The position numbers were made by a program, and so were the translations under genes. Positions 10,514-19,223 of a stretch of 64,000 nt of DNA are shown piece after piece (position 1 is the stretch's first letter; the number at the start of each line of letters is the position of its first letter). The stretch covers positions 44,893 to 108,892 of the forward strand of contig JAACWH010000028.1 of assembly GCA_009991425.1 (NCBI GenBank), written 5' to 3'. This DNA is from Leptospira sp. (GTDB taxonomy: Bacteria; Spirochaetota; Leptospiria; Leptospirales; Leptospiraceae). Below the pieces are notes generated by a model. It saw only the letters and a list, made by a program, of their open reading frames with translations. It was not told the origin of the DNA and did no database searches.

Positions 10514-12028
10514 TTGAATTCCTCTGATTTTAAATTGTCCCAAGCATTTATTCCTATCATATCAGTTGTACTTACTAATGTCTTCACTGCTAGTTTAAAT
10601 TTGTGCCTCTCCTTTATTCTTCTCAATGAAATAGATTTAGATACATTTCAAAAATTCAATGCTGATCATTGGTCGACTTCTATACTACCTTCTTTTGTCT
10701 TACCAACTTTTATCCTCTATACTATCTATTTTCCCATTGCTAGAATTCTACATAAGGATACACCCATTCAAAGCATCCCGAAGTTTATCAAGAGATTGGC
10801 TCTTCGCATGCCCATTATTGGTTCCTTTATTGGCTGCCTAGGATGGGCTATAGGCATTGGACTTTCTCGTTTTATTCTCTCCAGTAAAGAAGTTCCAATC
10901 TCCGAAAGTGGGCAATCTTTGCTTTTGATTGTTTCTTGTTTGGTTTCTATTTATAGCTTTGCATTATCTTATTTTGTTTGTGAATACTATTTCAAGAAGT
11001 ATTTATTTCCGCTTATTTTCGAGAGAGATGAGATATTTATTATTTCCAAATTTTTAAAAGATGGATTAGTCGGGAAATTTAGTTTTTATTTCTTCTCTGT
11101 AGTAGTATTTCCCTTATTGGTAATATTTTTTACTCTTAGTTCAAGCATTGGGCAAGTGAGTCGAGAAGAAGATCGGATCTATTTCTTCTTATTGGTTTTA
11201 ATCTTCATAATATCGGGAGTGATCATCACCTATTATTTAGTTCAATCTTTACGTAAGCCATTGAACGAAATCCAGAGTTTAACTGAAACTGTTCGAAAGG
11301 GCGATTTTACAGGGACTATCTTTGTGGATTCTAAGGATGAATTAGGAACTATAAAATATACCCTTAATACGATGAGTAGGGAACTTCTTGAGAAAGAAAC
11401 CATTCGAGAAATTTTTGGGAAGATGGTGGATGGTCGCATCAGAGATTATCTTTTGAAGCATCCTCCCGAGTTAGGTGGCAAGAAGGAAAATGTTGCAATC
11501 CTTTTTTCAGATATACGTAATTTCACATCCTTCTCTGAAAAACTTCCACCCGAAGAAGTTGTTCATTTTTTAAATGATTACTTTGAGAAGATGAATTCTT
11601 GTATCGTAAATAATAATGGTATCATTAATAAATTCATAGGAGATGGGATCTTAGCAATATTCGGAGGAATAATCCCATTGGAAAATGCATCTGATTCAGC
11701 GTACAATGCAGCAAGACAAATGTTAGATGAAATTCGTAGCATTCCTTTCCTCAATGGAGATCTTACTATTGGAATTGGACTCCACTACGGGGAAGTTACT
11801 TTGGGTAACATAGGATCGAAGAGCAGAATGGAATTTACTATAATAGGGAATTCGGTTAACCTTTCCTCTCGTTTAGAATCTTTTACCAAAGAACTAAAGA
11901 TGCCCATTGCAATGTCCAAAGATTTCTATAATCAGTTGAATGCTGAGAACCAAATATCAGTACATCGACAAGGGGAATTCAACTTAAAAGGAATGGCAGA
12001 TAAGATTGAAGTTTTCTCTACTCTCTAA
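10514..12028 (+). CDS. Membrane adenylate/guanylate cyclase, class III, with HAMP
   Basis: 504 residues. About six predicted TM helices occupy residues 10-240, followed by a HAMP linker (about 243-300, LRKPLNEIQSLTETVRKGDF) and a class III cyclase domain (about 325-500). Metal-binding Asp residues are in LFSDIRNFT and KFIGDGILAIFGG; the FTIIGNSVNLSSRLES helix is intact. A Lys in INKFIGD and a Thr in EFTIIG suggest cAMP rather than cGMP, which is an inference. The start is TTG at 10514, fixed by AGGAG at 10503-10507. The stop overlaps the convergent papain-like gene by 11 bases. Confidence 0.9.
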   Translation: MNSSDFKLSQAFIPIISVVLTNVFTASLNLCLSFILLNEIDLDTFQKFNADHWSTSILPSFVLPTFILYTIYFPIARILHKDTPIQSIPKFIKRLALRMPIIGSFIGCLGWAIGIGLSRFILSSKEVPISESGQSLLLIVSCLVSIYSFALSYFVCEYYFKKYLFPLIFERDEIFIISKFLKDGLVGKFSFYFFSVVVFPLLVIFFTLSSSIGQVSREEDRIYFFLLVLIFIISGVIITYYLVQSLRKPLNEIQSLTETVRKGDFTGTIFVDSKDELGTIKYTLNTMSRELLEKETIREIFGKMVDGRIRDYLLKHPPELGGKKENVAILFSDIRNFTSFSEKLPPEEVVHFLNDYFEKMNSCIVNNNGIINKFIGDGILAIFGGIIPLENASDSAYNAARQMLDEIRSIPFLNGDLTIGIGLHYGEVTLGNIGSKSRMEFTIIGNSVNLSSRLESFTKELKMPIAMSKDFYNQLNAENQISVHRQGEFNLKGMADKIEVFSTL

Positions 12029-14402
12029 GAAAGGAAAGTGTAGTATTTTCCTTTAAGATCTTTTTATCTTTAATCTCTAAGTATAAAGCATCTGCGGAAG
12101 AGGACAGTTCTAATTTGAAACTTCCTTGTGGATCTACTATTTTATTTTCCTGCAAATAATCTCCTTCATAGATTAGCTTATTGTTCAATTCGATCTTATA
12201 AGATTGATTTAATTCATCCGTAGATTCAATCTTTAGTTGGACTGGGGTTACAGATGCTTTGCCGTCCCAATACATGGAAGTCCAGGGACCTTTGAATTTT
12301 TCCAATTTGGAATCAGAGCCAAATGATCGAATGCTTGATTCGTCTTTTATAATTGGAAGCCAACCATAGGAAAGTGCTTTGCTTTTGTTACCTTCTAAAT
12401 CTAAATCGTTTACAGAAGTTACTGAATAAAGAAAGAATTTTGAAGCAGATTGTCTTGGGAATTGAATGTAATTAGATTTTGATGTTCCAATATAATCCCA
12501 CTTACCGCCTACAGTTTTGGAATAGACTTTGTATTCTTTGGCATCCTTAATAGGCTTCCAACTTAGTCTTAGGAAATCTTCTTTAGTTGTCTTTTGTATT
12601 ACTTCAAAAATACTCAAATCTAAAGGAGGCTTAAGGCTAGATGAACGCATAGACTGCGAAGATAAGAAACCAAAGACAGGATTAGAAGCTCGGCTCCATG
12701 TCCCTAATTTATTTAGGGAAGAAACCGAGTAATAATGATTAGATTCTTTAGGTTCTGTATCATCGAAAATATGATTGGCAGTTTGGCCAAGTTCTTCCCA
12801 AAAATCATTATCTTTAGTATATCGGAATACTTTATAGTCCACAGCACCTTGAACTTCTTCCCAAGTAATATTTATTTTATCAGTGTATTCTCCCTGAGTT
12901 GCATAAACCAATTCGGGAGGAGGAAGAGATATCCCTCGAGATGTAGTATAACCAAAGCTAGATGGTGAAATCAGACTTGTGGCAAAACTTCCTGCTACAG
13001 AAACTCTATAAAATTCAAAATTTCCATTTCTCTGAGCCTTTCGATCAATAAATTCCGGTTTAATCGTTTTTGATAGAAGTCGAAATTCTTTTGAATAAAT
13101 ATTGTATTTGTATAAATGGTAATTTCGAACACCTGGAATAGTATCCCATTTGATGAGAATTTTATCTGCATATTTTCCCTGGCTTGCTGTCAGACCTGTT
13201 ATCTCCATAGAGTTGGCAGGTGTCTTCAACTTAGAAGAATAACCTTCAATAGGCTCAGGGTTGGATGATGAACTTTGGTTGGAAAAAACTGAGGCAATTG
13301 TATATTGATAGATAATATCTTGTTGAACACCTTTGTCTTCAAAAGCATTGTCTATGGAAAGACCAACTAAGGTATATTTTGATTCTGTTGTTCTTTTTCT
13401 GTAAATCTCATATCCAATTGCATTTCTCACATTCTCCCAAGAGATTCTTATTCGATCAGGGTAGTTCCCTCTTGTAGCTCTTATGTGGTTCGGATAAGCA
13501 AGGTTAAGGTCAATTGGATTTGTTAAATTGGGGGGATCGTCTATCCAGTACACACTAGAGCCTAGTTTTTGGAAAAGAGCATAGCTTATATACGCATAAC
13601 CATTTTCTCCCCATCCAGGACCCCAAGAATTCCAAATTTTAAAAGCTTTTTTGCTATCATCATAACCTATAATAGCTATAGCTTGGGCTCCAAGGAATTT
13701 TCCTTTTTCTTCGGTTAGGATTTCATCTTTTTTATAATTAGTAAAATTTTCAAAAAATAACAGAGAGGCGACTAAGGGATGCGCAGCTGATACGTAGGAT
13801 TTAATTGCTAGTATATCAGATTGAGGGATACGACGGAAATCATTGATTCGATGGGAGTATGCATTGAGTGAGGTGCCATCCTTTTGAGTTCGATAGTCAT
13901 CTGGGGTATAAGGCATCTGTTCCCAAGTGGGAATTCCTTTTGATGCGAGTAGAATCAAACCATCTAGTATTGATCCACCTAAATCTTTACCATGGTTGAT
14001 TGAATTGTAAACAAAGGAGGGTGAGTAAAAATTAGAAGTATTATCTTGGTTGGATACGGAAATTTTATTTAAATCTTTTGGTTTATCTAATTTTAAATTT
14101 TCATAATATGATTTTATAACATAACCTAGCACAAATCCAACGGAACTTGCTTGGTTACCTTGCGGATAGGGAACTGGAAGTTTTGAGGAGAGATCGTATC
14201 TCTTAGGAAGAGAAGCTAATTTCAAGGAAGGAGCTTCTTGAATCGTGCTTGCAAGATTGCCTTCATCTTGGATGAGTCCAACTCTATAACCCTTGGAGCT
14301 AGTTGAATCTTCTGAACCAACAATAGATGATTGGTGTCGAAAGGAAGAATACAAAACCACCAAAAGAAATAAAGCAAGATGCTTCGATGTGAGTAAATGC
14401 AT
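12018..14402 (-). CDS. Papain-like (C1A) pseudoprotease with fibronectin-III-like repeats
   Basis: About 794 residues, exported (signal MHLLTSKHLALFLLVVLYSS, no lipobox). Residues 68-295 follow bacterial C1A peptidases closely: QGNQASSVGF occupies the QGQxGSCxA site, GAQAIAIIGYDD the GGHA site, and KIWNSWGPGWGENGYAYIS is intact. The catalytic Cys is Ser87 and the His is Gln240; only Asn258 of the triad remains, so proteolysis is unlikely. Four FN3-like repeats follow (about 305-395, 405-500, 505-595, 605-700), each carrying a W-E/D/K-x-V/I-x-x-A-x-x-Y core, then a beta-rich tail. The frame is open to 14480, but GGAGG 6 bases before ATG 14402 sets this start. The tonB stop lies 1 base upstream, so translation is coupled to the ExbBD-TonB operon. 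Confidence 0.82.
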   Translation of the reverse strand: MHLLTSKHLALFLLVVLYSSFRHQSSIVGSEDSTSSKGYRVGLIQDEGNLASTIQEAPSLKLASLPKRYDLSSKLPVPYPQGNQASSVGFVLGYVIKSYYENLKLDKPKDLNKISVSNQDNTSNFYSPSFVYNSINHGKDLGGSILDGLILLASKGIPTWEQMPYTPDDYRTQKDGTSLNAYSHRINDFRRIPQSDILAIKSYVSAAHPLVASLLFFENFTNYKKDEILTEEKGKFLGAQAIAIIGYDDSKKAFKIWNSWGPGWGENGYAYISYALFQKLGSSVYWIDDPPNLTNPIDLNLAYPNHIRATRGNYPDRIRISWENVRNAIGYEIYRKRTTESKYTLVGLSIDNAFEDKGVQQDIIYQYTIASVFSNQSSSSNPEPIEGYSSKLKTPANSMEITGLTASQGKYADKILIKWDTIPGVRNYHLYKYNIYSKEFRLLSKTIKPEFIDRKAQRNGNFEFYRVSVAGSFATSLISPSSFGYTTSRGISLPPPELVYATQGEYTDKINITWEEVQGAVDYKVFRYTKDNDFWEELGQTANHIFDDTEPKESNHYYSVSSLNKLGTWSRASNPVFGFLSSQSMRSSSLKPPLDLSIFEVIQKTTKEDFLRLSWKPIKDAKEYKVYSKTVGGKWDYIGTSKSNYIQFPRQSASKFFLYSVTSVNDLDLEGNKSKALSYGWLPIIKDESSIRSFGSDSKLEKFKGPWTSMYWDGKASVTPVQLKIESTDELNQSYKIELNNKLIYEGDYLQENKIVDPQGSFKLELSSSADALYLEIKDKKILKENTTLSFLRE

Positions 14403-14403
14403 T

Positions 14404-15048
14404 TCAATCCTCCAGAGTAAAATTAATCGGAAGCCTATGAGCCATTTTTGTGGGTCGCCCTTCCACATAACCTGGGGCAAAACGAGCTCGCTTCACAATC
14501 TGAATCGCTGCTTCGTCAAATCCATAGCCAGCTTTGCCAGATACGACTTTTGCACCCATGAGTTCTCCTTTTTCGTTTACTTGAACCATAACCACAACCA
14601 TTTTATTGGTGATGCTAGCTGCCTTGGCAGAATCAGGAAAATAATCTCTTAAATCAAAATCTATGATGAAAGTAGGAGGTCTGTCACCATTATAGGAAAA
14701 TAAAAATCCATCCTTATCAGTTCCATTTCCATTTAAGGCATTGGGATTGATATCAGAATCATCAGGAGCTTCTTTGGATTGGTCTTTGTTGGAACCTTCC
14801 ACCCATTCTGATTTCTCAATAGGAGCAGGACTTGATGTTCCACCAAGTAATTCTGGGGGGATCTCTTCAAAATCTACATCGACATCAGTTATAACATATT
14901 CTTCGGAATCCACTGGTGCCACATAAGTTGCAATATAGTAACCTAAAATTACCGAACTATGTAAAAAAACTGAAGCAATCAAACAAAACCGAAATACTCC
15001 AAAGATTTTAATCTTAGCTTTAATTTCTTGCCAGTCAACTTTCTTCAT
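14404..15048 (-). CDS. tonB: Energy transducer TonB
   Basis: 214 residues: a short cytoplasmic N-terminus, one TM helix (about 18-40, FCLIASVFLHSSVILGYYIA), an acidic rather than Pro-Lys-rich periplasmic spacer (about 45-135), and a TonB C-terminal domain (about 140-214) with the VNEKGELMGAKVVSG and GFDEAAIQIVKRARFAPG elements. It transfers proton-motive energy from ExbBD to outer-membrane receptors. It starts 2 bases after exbD and ends 1 base before the papain-like gene. No TonB-dependent receptor gene is in the window, so its cargo is unknown. Confidence 0.9.
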   Translation of the reverse strand: MKKVDWQEIKAKIKIFGVFRFCLIASVFLHSSVILGYYIATYVAPVDSEEYVITDVDVDFEEIPPELLGGTSSPAPIEKSEWVEGSNKDQSKEAPDDSDINPNALNGNGTDKDGFLFSYNGDRPPTFIIDFDLRDYFPDSAKAASITNKMVVVMVQVNEKGELMGAKVVSGKAGYGFDEAAIQIVKRARFAPGYVEGRPTKMAHRLPINFTLED

Positions 15049-15050
15049 TA

Positions 15051-15452
15051 TTATTTTTTTACAGACAAGGCAATCCGAGTAACGCCTGCTTTTCGCACTT
15101 GTCCCATAATCTCCGTTACGCGTCCATAAGGAAGCTTTTCATCAGCTGAAATAGTCAACCTCATATTAGGTTGTATCTTAGCATCTCTTTCCAATAGTCG
15201 AATCATTGACTCTAAGGTAATTTCTTTCCCTTCAAATAGAATTTTGCCATCTTTAGTTAGTGCGACTTGTTTCGATTCGGCAATATTCGGATCTGCTGCT
15301 GCTACCTTAGGTAGATTAATATTAATAGATTCTTTTTTTAGGAAGTTTGCAGTAACCATAAAGATTACAAGCAGAACCAAAATCACATCCACCATTGGAG
15401 TAATATTGATACTTCCTATTTCTTCTTCATCGCCGCCACTTTGTGCTGCCAT
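15051..15452 (-). CDS. exbD: Biopolymer transport protein ExbD/TolR
   Basis: 133 residues with a single N-terminal TM helix carrying the essential proton-relay Asp in ITPMVDVILVLLVIFMVTA, followed by the periplasmic ExbD/TolR domain ending in the GRVTEIMGQVRKAGVTRIAL segment. It lies between exbB (18-base gap) and tonB (2-base gap), which argues for the Ton rather than the Tol system. It forms the inner-membrane motor with ExbB. Confidence 0.93.
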   Translation of the reverse strand: MAAQSGGDEEEIGSINITPMVDVILVLLVIFMVTANFLKKESININLPKVAAADPNIAESKQVALTKDGKILFEGKEITLESMIRLLERDAKIQPNMRLTISADEKLPYGRVTEIMGQVRKAGVTRIALSVKK

Positions 15453-15470
15453 ATCTTTTTCTCCTATGGA

Positions 15471-16100
15471 TCAGTGGTGATCTTTCTTAGAACCACTTAA
15501 GAAATTTCCAGCGAACTCTCTAGTTAAGATTTCTAGGTTCGCAAGAATCACTTTCATTTTTCTAGAAAAGAAATTATTAGCCATAACCACTGGAATCGCT
15601 ATAGCAAGTCCTGCAGCTGTAGCTAGAAGTGCTGTAGATATTGTTCGCATAACAACTTCAGCCCCAGTATTACCTAGTGTTCCCAAATTATAAAATGCTT
15701 TAATTACACCTAGAACTGTTCCTAGCAATCCTATAAAAGGAGCATTGTTCCCTAAAGTATTAAGTATAGGCAGGCGCTTCTCTAATTGGATTCTTTCAGC
15801 AATTATTTTGCCTTGCATTAGATCAGGAATTCCGTTTGGGTTTTCTTCTAGTCGTTCAATAGTAAAGGATGTAAATCTGGAATAAACAGTATCTTCGGCT
15901 TGGGAAACTATTTCCTTCATTTTAGGAATATCTTTTTTGCGAAGGGAAGAGGTTAAGTCTTCCAAAAACAGTTCTGATTTTTCAGAAATGGTTCTTCTAT
16001 ACACAATCAATCTTTCCACAAACACTGCCACAGCAAGAACACTTGCAAGAGCCATAATGATGAAAATAAATATCTCACCTAGATCAACGTAAGTCTGCAT
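15471..16100 (-). CDS. exbB: MotA/TolQ/ExbB proton channel protein
   Basis: 209 residues. A first TM helix lies near residues 10-30, a cytoplasmic domain follows, and two TM helices (about 115-135 and 155-180) bear the ExbB/TolQ signature LPILNTLGNNAPFIGLLGTV and ISTALLATAAGLAIAIPVV. It is the first gene of exbB-exbD-tonB-papain-like. ATG 16100 follows AGAGGG on its strand. The C-terminus ends KKDHH. Upstream there is no obvious Fur-type operator, so the regulation is not visible. Confidence 0.92.
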   Translation of the reverse strand: MQTYVDLGEIFIFIIMALASVLAVAVFVERLIVYRRTISEKSELFLEDLTSSLRKKDIPKMKEIVSQAEDTVYSRFTSFTIERLEENPNGIPDLMQGKIIAERIQLEKRLPILNTLGNNAPFIGLLGTVLGVIKAFYNLGTLGNTGAEVVMRTISTALLATAAGLAIAIPVVMANNFFSRKMKVILANLEILTREFAGNFLSGSKKDHH

Positions 16101-16133
16101 AATACCCTCTATTAGTCATTTTTCTTAAATAAT

Positions 16134-16340
16134 TCATGAATCCAAGCCTTTTAAAGCTTTGCAGTAATCTTCTTCTGATGCAATTGGATTAATTCCCATT
16201 TGAGTAAGGTTTAGTTTAATATTATATTGAATATTTGAATGGAAATAAGAATAAACAATATTCTGCCATCTTTCTTTAGACCCCGGTCTATTGTTCCTTT
16301 TCCTAATTTTTCGAAAGAATGGATCTGATTTAGTTGCCCG
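16134..16340 (-). pseudogene. Possible degraded coding remnant
   Basis: In the 255-base gap upstream of exbB, one minus-strand frame is open from about 16340 to a TGA at 16134-16136 but has no start codon before an internal ATG at 16199. It encodes a basic stretch (FFRKIRKRNNRPGSKERWQ) and ends MGINPIASEEDYCKALKGLD. That last 20-residue block resembles the N-terminal part of HigA-type antitoxins (PIxTEEDYxxAL). An overlapping alternative frame (16211-16393) overlaps the lipoprotein gene. I judge this a possible remnant, not a working gene. Confidence 0.2.
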
Positions 16341-16355
16341 ATCTTAGGCAATTGT

Positions 16356-16775
16356 TTATGGTTGAATACTTCCTTCCTTTTGTTCAGTTTCAAAACTGAT
16401 AACCATTCCTTCGACTTTCAAAACGGAGACTGTCCCTAATGGAAAAAATGCATGTGTTTCATGCCAATACTCTACATCAATTAGAGATTGCCCACCTGGA
16501 ATTTTTTGCACTGCTTGGCTCATTGCGTATTCAATATCCAATCTTTCTGTAACAGGGAAGAGTCCAAATAAAAACAAAGTTGAAGATTCGCCGTTTGAAC
16601 TTTCTAATATTTTATAATTAGATGATCTTACTATAGTAGCTTGGGGTGTAAGATGTACATTTCGTACATGCCCACCTTTTTCTACAACAGCTCCTGCACA
16701 ATTAAAACAAGATACTAGGAATAGTAGGGTAAAGATTTTAAAATAATTTATATGAAAAAATTTATTTCGATTCAA
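16356..16775 (-). CDS. Small lipoprotein, diverged paralogue of the upstream lipoprotein
   Basis: 139 residues from the TTG at 16775, which is preceded by AAAGGTGATAAG on its strand; the longer frame to 16826 would overlap the upstream gene. The signal peptide IFTLLFLVSCFNCAG ends in a spirochaetal-type lipobox. The mature part has no recognised domain. The segment GGQSLIDVEYWHETHAFFPL aligns by eye with ADALINIRYWNDKSIILFIT of the gene at 16801, so the two look like a tandem duplication. They are probably co-transcribed, with about 25 bases between them. Confidence 0.62.
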   Translation of the reverse strand: MNRNKFFHINYFKIFTLLFLVSCFNCAGAVVEKGGHVRNVHLTPQATIVRSSNYKILESSNGESSTLFLFGLFPVTERLDIEYAMSQAVQKIPGGQSLIDVEYWHETHAFFPLGTVSVLKVEGMVISFETEQKEGSIQP

Positions 16776-16800
16776 CTTATCACCTTTGTTTAGAAGGATA

Positions 16801-17160
16801 TTATTTTCCTTTTTTCTTAGCATCATTTTGGAATTTTATTGCTTCTGCATTAAGTCCAATTCGGTTGAGAGTTATAAATAGAATAATACTTTTGTCATTC
16901 CAATATCGAATGTTGATCAATGCGTCCGCCTCTGATTCTTGGATTGCATCATGTACCAATTTATCCATGGGAGGTTTGCTAAGAGGAAAGCCTATGAAGG
17001 CAATATCGAAAGTGATCCAATAATCTGACTTCTCCACAGGCCCGATGACAGTATACTTCTGATCAACAATTGGAATATTGCTTGTAGCTAAGCCTGCGGA
17101 AGAGGACGCACAATGTGTTAAAAGGCTAGCCAAGAAAAATAGGGTTAATAAATTTTTCAT
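16801..17160 (-). CDS. Small lipoprotein, first of a related pair
   Basis: About 119 residues starting MKNLLTLFFLASLLTHCASS, a signal peptide with a lipobox Cys. A TTG nine bases upstream is also possible, because AGGA lies 3 bases before it and 12 before the ATG. The mature protein has hydrophobic strands and the motif EADALINIRYW shared with the following gene. No function is known; it is probably an outer- or inner-membrane anchored envelope protein. The glycosyltransferase gene diverges from it about 55 bases away. Confidence 0.65.
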   Translation of the reverse strand: MKNLLTLFFLASLLTHCASSSAGLATSNIPIVDQKYTVIGPVEKSDYWITFDIAFIGFPLSKPPMDKLVHDAIQESEADALINIRYWNDKSIILFITLNRIGLNAEAIKFQNDAKKKGK

Positions 17161-17216
17161 ATCGTGCAAGATTCCTGTTCTATCCCTCCAAAAAAACTAA
17201 TGAAAAGTCTAGGTCA

Positions 17217-19223
17217 ATGAAAAATAAATTCGAAAAATCTCCCTTATCCATCAAATCTTTTGATTTTTATTTAGGCTCCATGTTATTTGCACTAGCATTT
17301 ATTAGCTCTATTTATTTTTTACAAGTCGCTTGGATGTTCTTCTTAGATAATTGTCCCAACCAAGATGTTATGAGTTGGGATGAAAATATTAGACTTGTAA
17401 CTGTGCTTGATCAGTATTCTGACTTTCATTTGGGCAGATGGGTTGCTGCGATAATTCCATTTTTTGAAGCACCGACTTGGCCTCCACTGCGTTCTCTTAT
17501 AACACTGATTTTACTTTATATTCCAACAGGTTATTCTGTTATCATCGAAGATTCCTTCCTTGGACTTTTGTTCTTGGCTTTTACTTTCCTATCCATTGGA
17601 ATCGTCTCCTACCGAATAACAAAGAATGCTTTGTATGCTGGTCTGATTACCTTGGTTACAATAGGATTTTTGATTCATACTTTTGAGGTTCCTGCTTATA
17701 GTTTATCATCCATGTTGGAAACCCAGGCAATGTTTGCCTCGATTTGGTGTTTTTACTATTTGTATTTAGCTTATTCTTCGAGTGGAGAAATTTTAAATAA
17801 AGTAAAATGGGGATTGGGAATCTCGCTTATATTTTTCTTCTTCACAAAATACCCATACGGCTTAATGCTTTTTATTGCACTTGCAATTGTTGAAGCACTT
17901 CGTTCTCCTACAGGGATTTTTCGCCTCGCAAAACATGCTTTAGATACGCACTACAAAGGGATCAGATGGATCTTATTGATTCTAATTTTACTAGGCTTAC
18001 TGGGACTTCCCATTGCCAAAAAATTAGGGCTAGTCAATCCGAACTTGCGTATCTACAAATTAATGTATTATTATCTAACTCTACCTATTTTCTTAGATTT
18101 CAATTACTTTCTTTGGAAGCAGAGACTTAGCCTAAGAAAACTTGTTCCGGCGAGTCTTCGTGCGGTATATATATTAGGAATGATGCCATCACTATTTTGG
18201 ATTTATTTGAATCCAGACCGTGTAACAAGTTTAATTGGTGCTTCCAATATTGTGAATAAATTTACAAAAAGTTTTTTCTACAGTTTGATCGCATCCCCCT
18301 CCGGTGATATCTTTTTGCCCCAAGCTGTTTTTGATAGTCCCTGGGCGATACGTTCCATGATATTTTTTGCACTGGTGGCGATTTTTCTTTGGGTCAGAAT
18401 CCAATTGAAAAATAGTAAAAATGCTATTAGTGAACCTAATACAAACTTAGAAGAAATTTCAGAGAGCTCTCCGACTTGGCAGACAAAACTTTATGCAAAG
18501 CTCAGTGCATGGGAATTTGGCAAATTTAGCGTGCTTAAAGACCCATTGGTTGGTTTAACCTTAATTCTATTCTTTCAAATTTTTATTCTTGAGATTACAA
18601 CTCCCAATAAACAACAGCGTTATGTTCTCCAGTTCATTCCCTGCTTGTCTCTCCTAACGGGACTTTGGTTGCTTAGACCTTTAGTAGATTCTTCTCTTCG
18701 AAAAATTGTAAATTTACATAGAGTTTGGCAGGTTCTTGCTGCCTTAGTATTCCTTCTAAGTATAGGATTGTTTGCAAATGAAAGAGGTTTTTGGACTAAA
18801 TCCTATAGTGATGATAGATACTATTGTCTGCGTGGGGAAGATGCAAGTATCTTTGAGCCTGCAAGATGGGTAACGGCTCAACTTCCCTTAGATAAAAATT
18901 TAGTTCTTGTGAATGGATTTCACGAGGATATTCATTTTGACAAAACAGGTAGATTGCTTGCTTCGGAGATTGATGTTTTGATTCGTATGAGTCGTTTCAA
19001 AAATTACATCATTCGAAATGACCACAAATACAATATTAAAACCTGGGATGATTTTGATAGTCTAGTAACTATTGGGCCTAGCTGTGAAGATTCCTACCTA
19101 AAAGAAAGAATCCAAACCAGGGCAGATAAACTAAAGGTCAATTTGGAAATTCATTCTTCCATAGAACATTCATCTAAAGATTATTGTGTGATTCAATACA
19201 ACATTATTAAATCTACGAGATAA
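17217..19223 (+). CDS. GT-C family membrane glycosyltransferase (PMT/ArnT-like)
   Basis: 668 residues with about 11-12 TM helices and a soluble C-terminal domain (about 555-668). The first external loop carries acidic residues just after TM1 (NQDVMSWDENIRL), as in dolichyl- or undecaprenyl-phosphate-dependent GT-C enzymes that glycosylate proteins or lipids outside the inner membrane. The rest follows the ArnT/PMT pattern, with PTGYSVI and an aromatic HTFEVPAYSLSS loop. ATG 17217 follows AGG. The stop overlaps the next start by one base (TAATG). Donor and acceptor cannot be told from sequence. Confidence 0.75.
   Translation: MKNKFEKSPLSIKSFDFYLGSMLFALAFISSIYFLQVAWMFFLDNCPNQDVMSWDENIRLVTVLDQYSDFHLGRWVAAIIPFFEAPTWPPLRSLITLILLYIPTGYSVIIEDSFLGLLFLAFTFLSIGIVSYRITKNALYAGLITLVTIGFLIHTFEVPAYSLSSMLETQAMFASIWCFYYLYLAYSSSGEILNKVKWGLGISLIFFFFTKYPYGLMLFIALAIVEALRSPTGIFRLAKHALDTHYKGIRWILLILILLGLLGLPIAKKLGLVNPNLRIYKLMYYYLTLPIFLDFNYFLWKQRLSLRKLVPASLRAVYILGMMPSLFWIYLNPDRVTSLIGASNIVNKFTKSFFYSLIASPSGDIFLPQAVFDSPWAIRSMIFFALVAIFLWVRIQLKNSKNAISEPNTNLEEISESSPTWQTKLYAKLSAWEFGKFSVLKDPLVGLTLILFFQIFILEITTPNKQQRYVLQFIPCLSLLTGLWLLRPLVDSSLRKIVNLHRVWQVLAALVFLLSIGLFANERGFWTKSYSDDRYYCLRGEDASIFEPARWVTAQLPLDKNLVLVNGFHEDIHFDKTGRLLASEIDVLIRMSRFKNYIIRNDHKYNIKTWDDFDSLVTIGPSCEDSYLKERIQTRADKLKVNLEIHSSIEHSSKDYCVIQYNIIKSTR

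Noticed and set aside
14403..14480. Longer start of the papain-like protein at 14480
   Set aside because: The extra 26 residues overlap tonB and would precede the signal peptide, whereas ATG 14402 has GGAGG at the right distance.
16211..16393. 60-codon minus-strand frame overlapping a lipoprotein gene
   Set aside because: It overlaps the lipoprotein end, its C-terminus is low-complexity Ile/Asn, and no ribosome site fits. At most it belongs to a degraded remnant.
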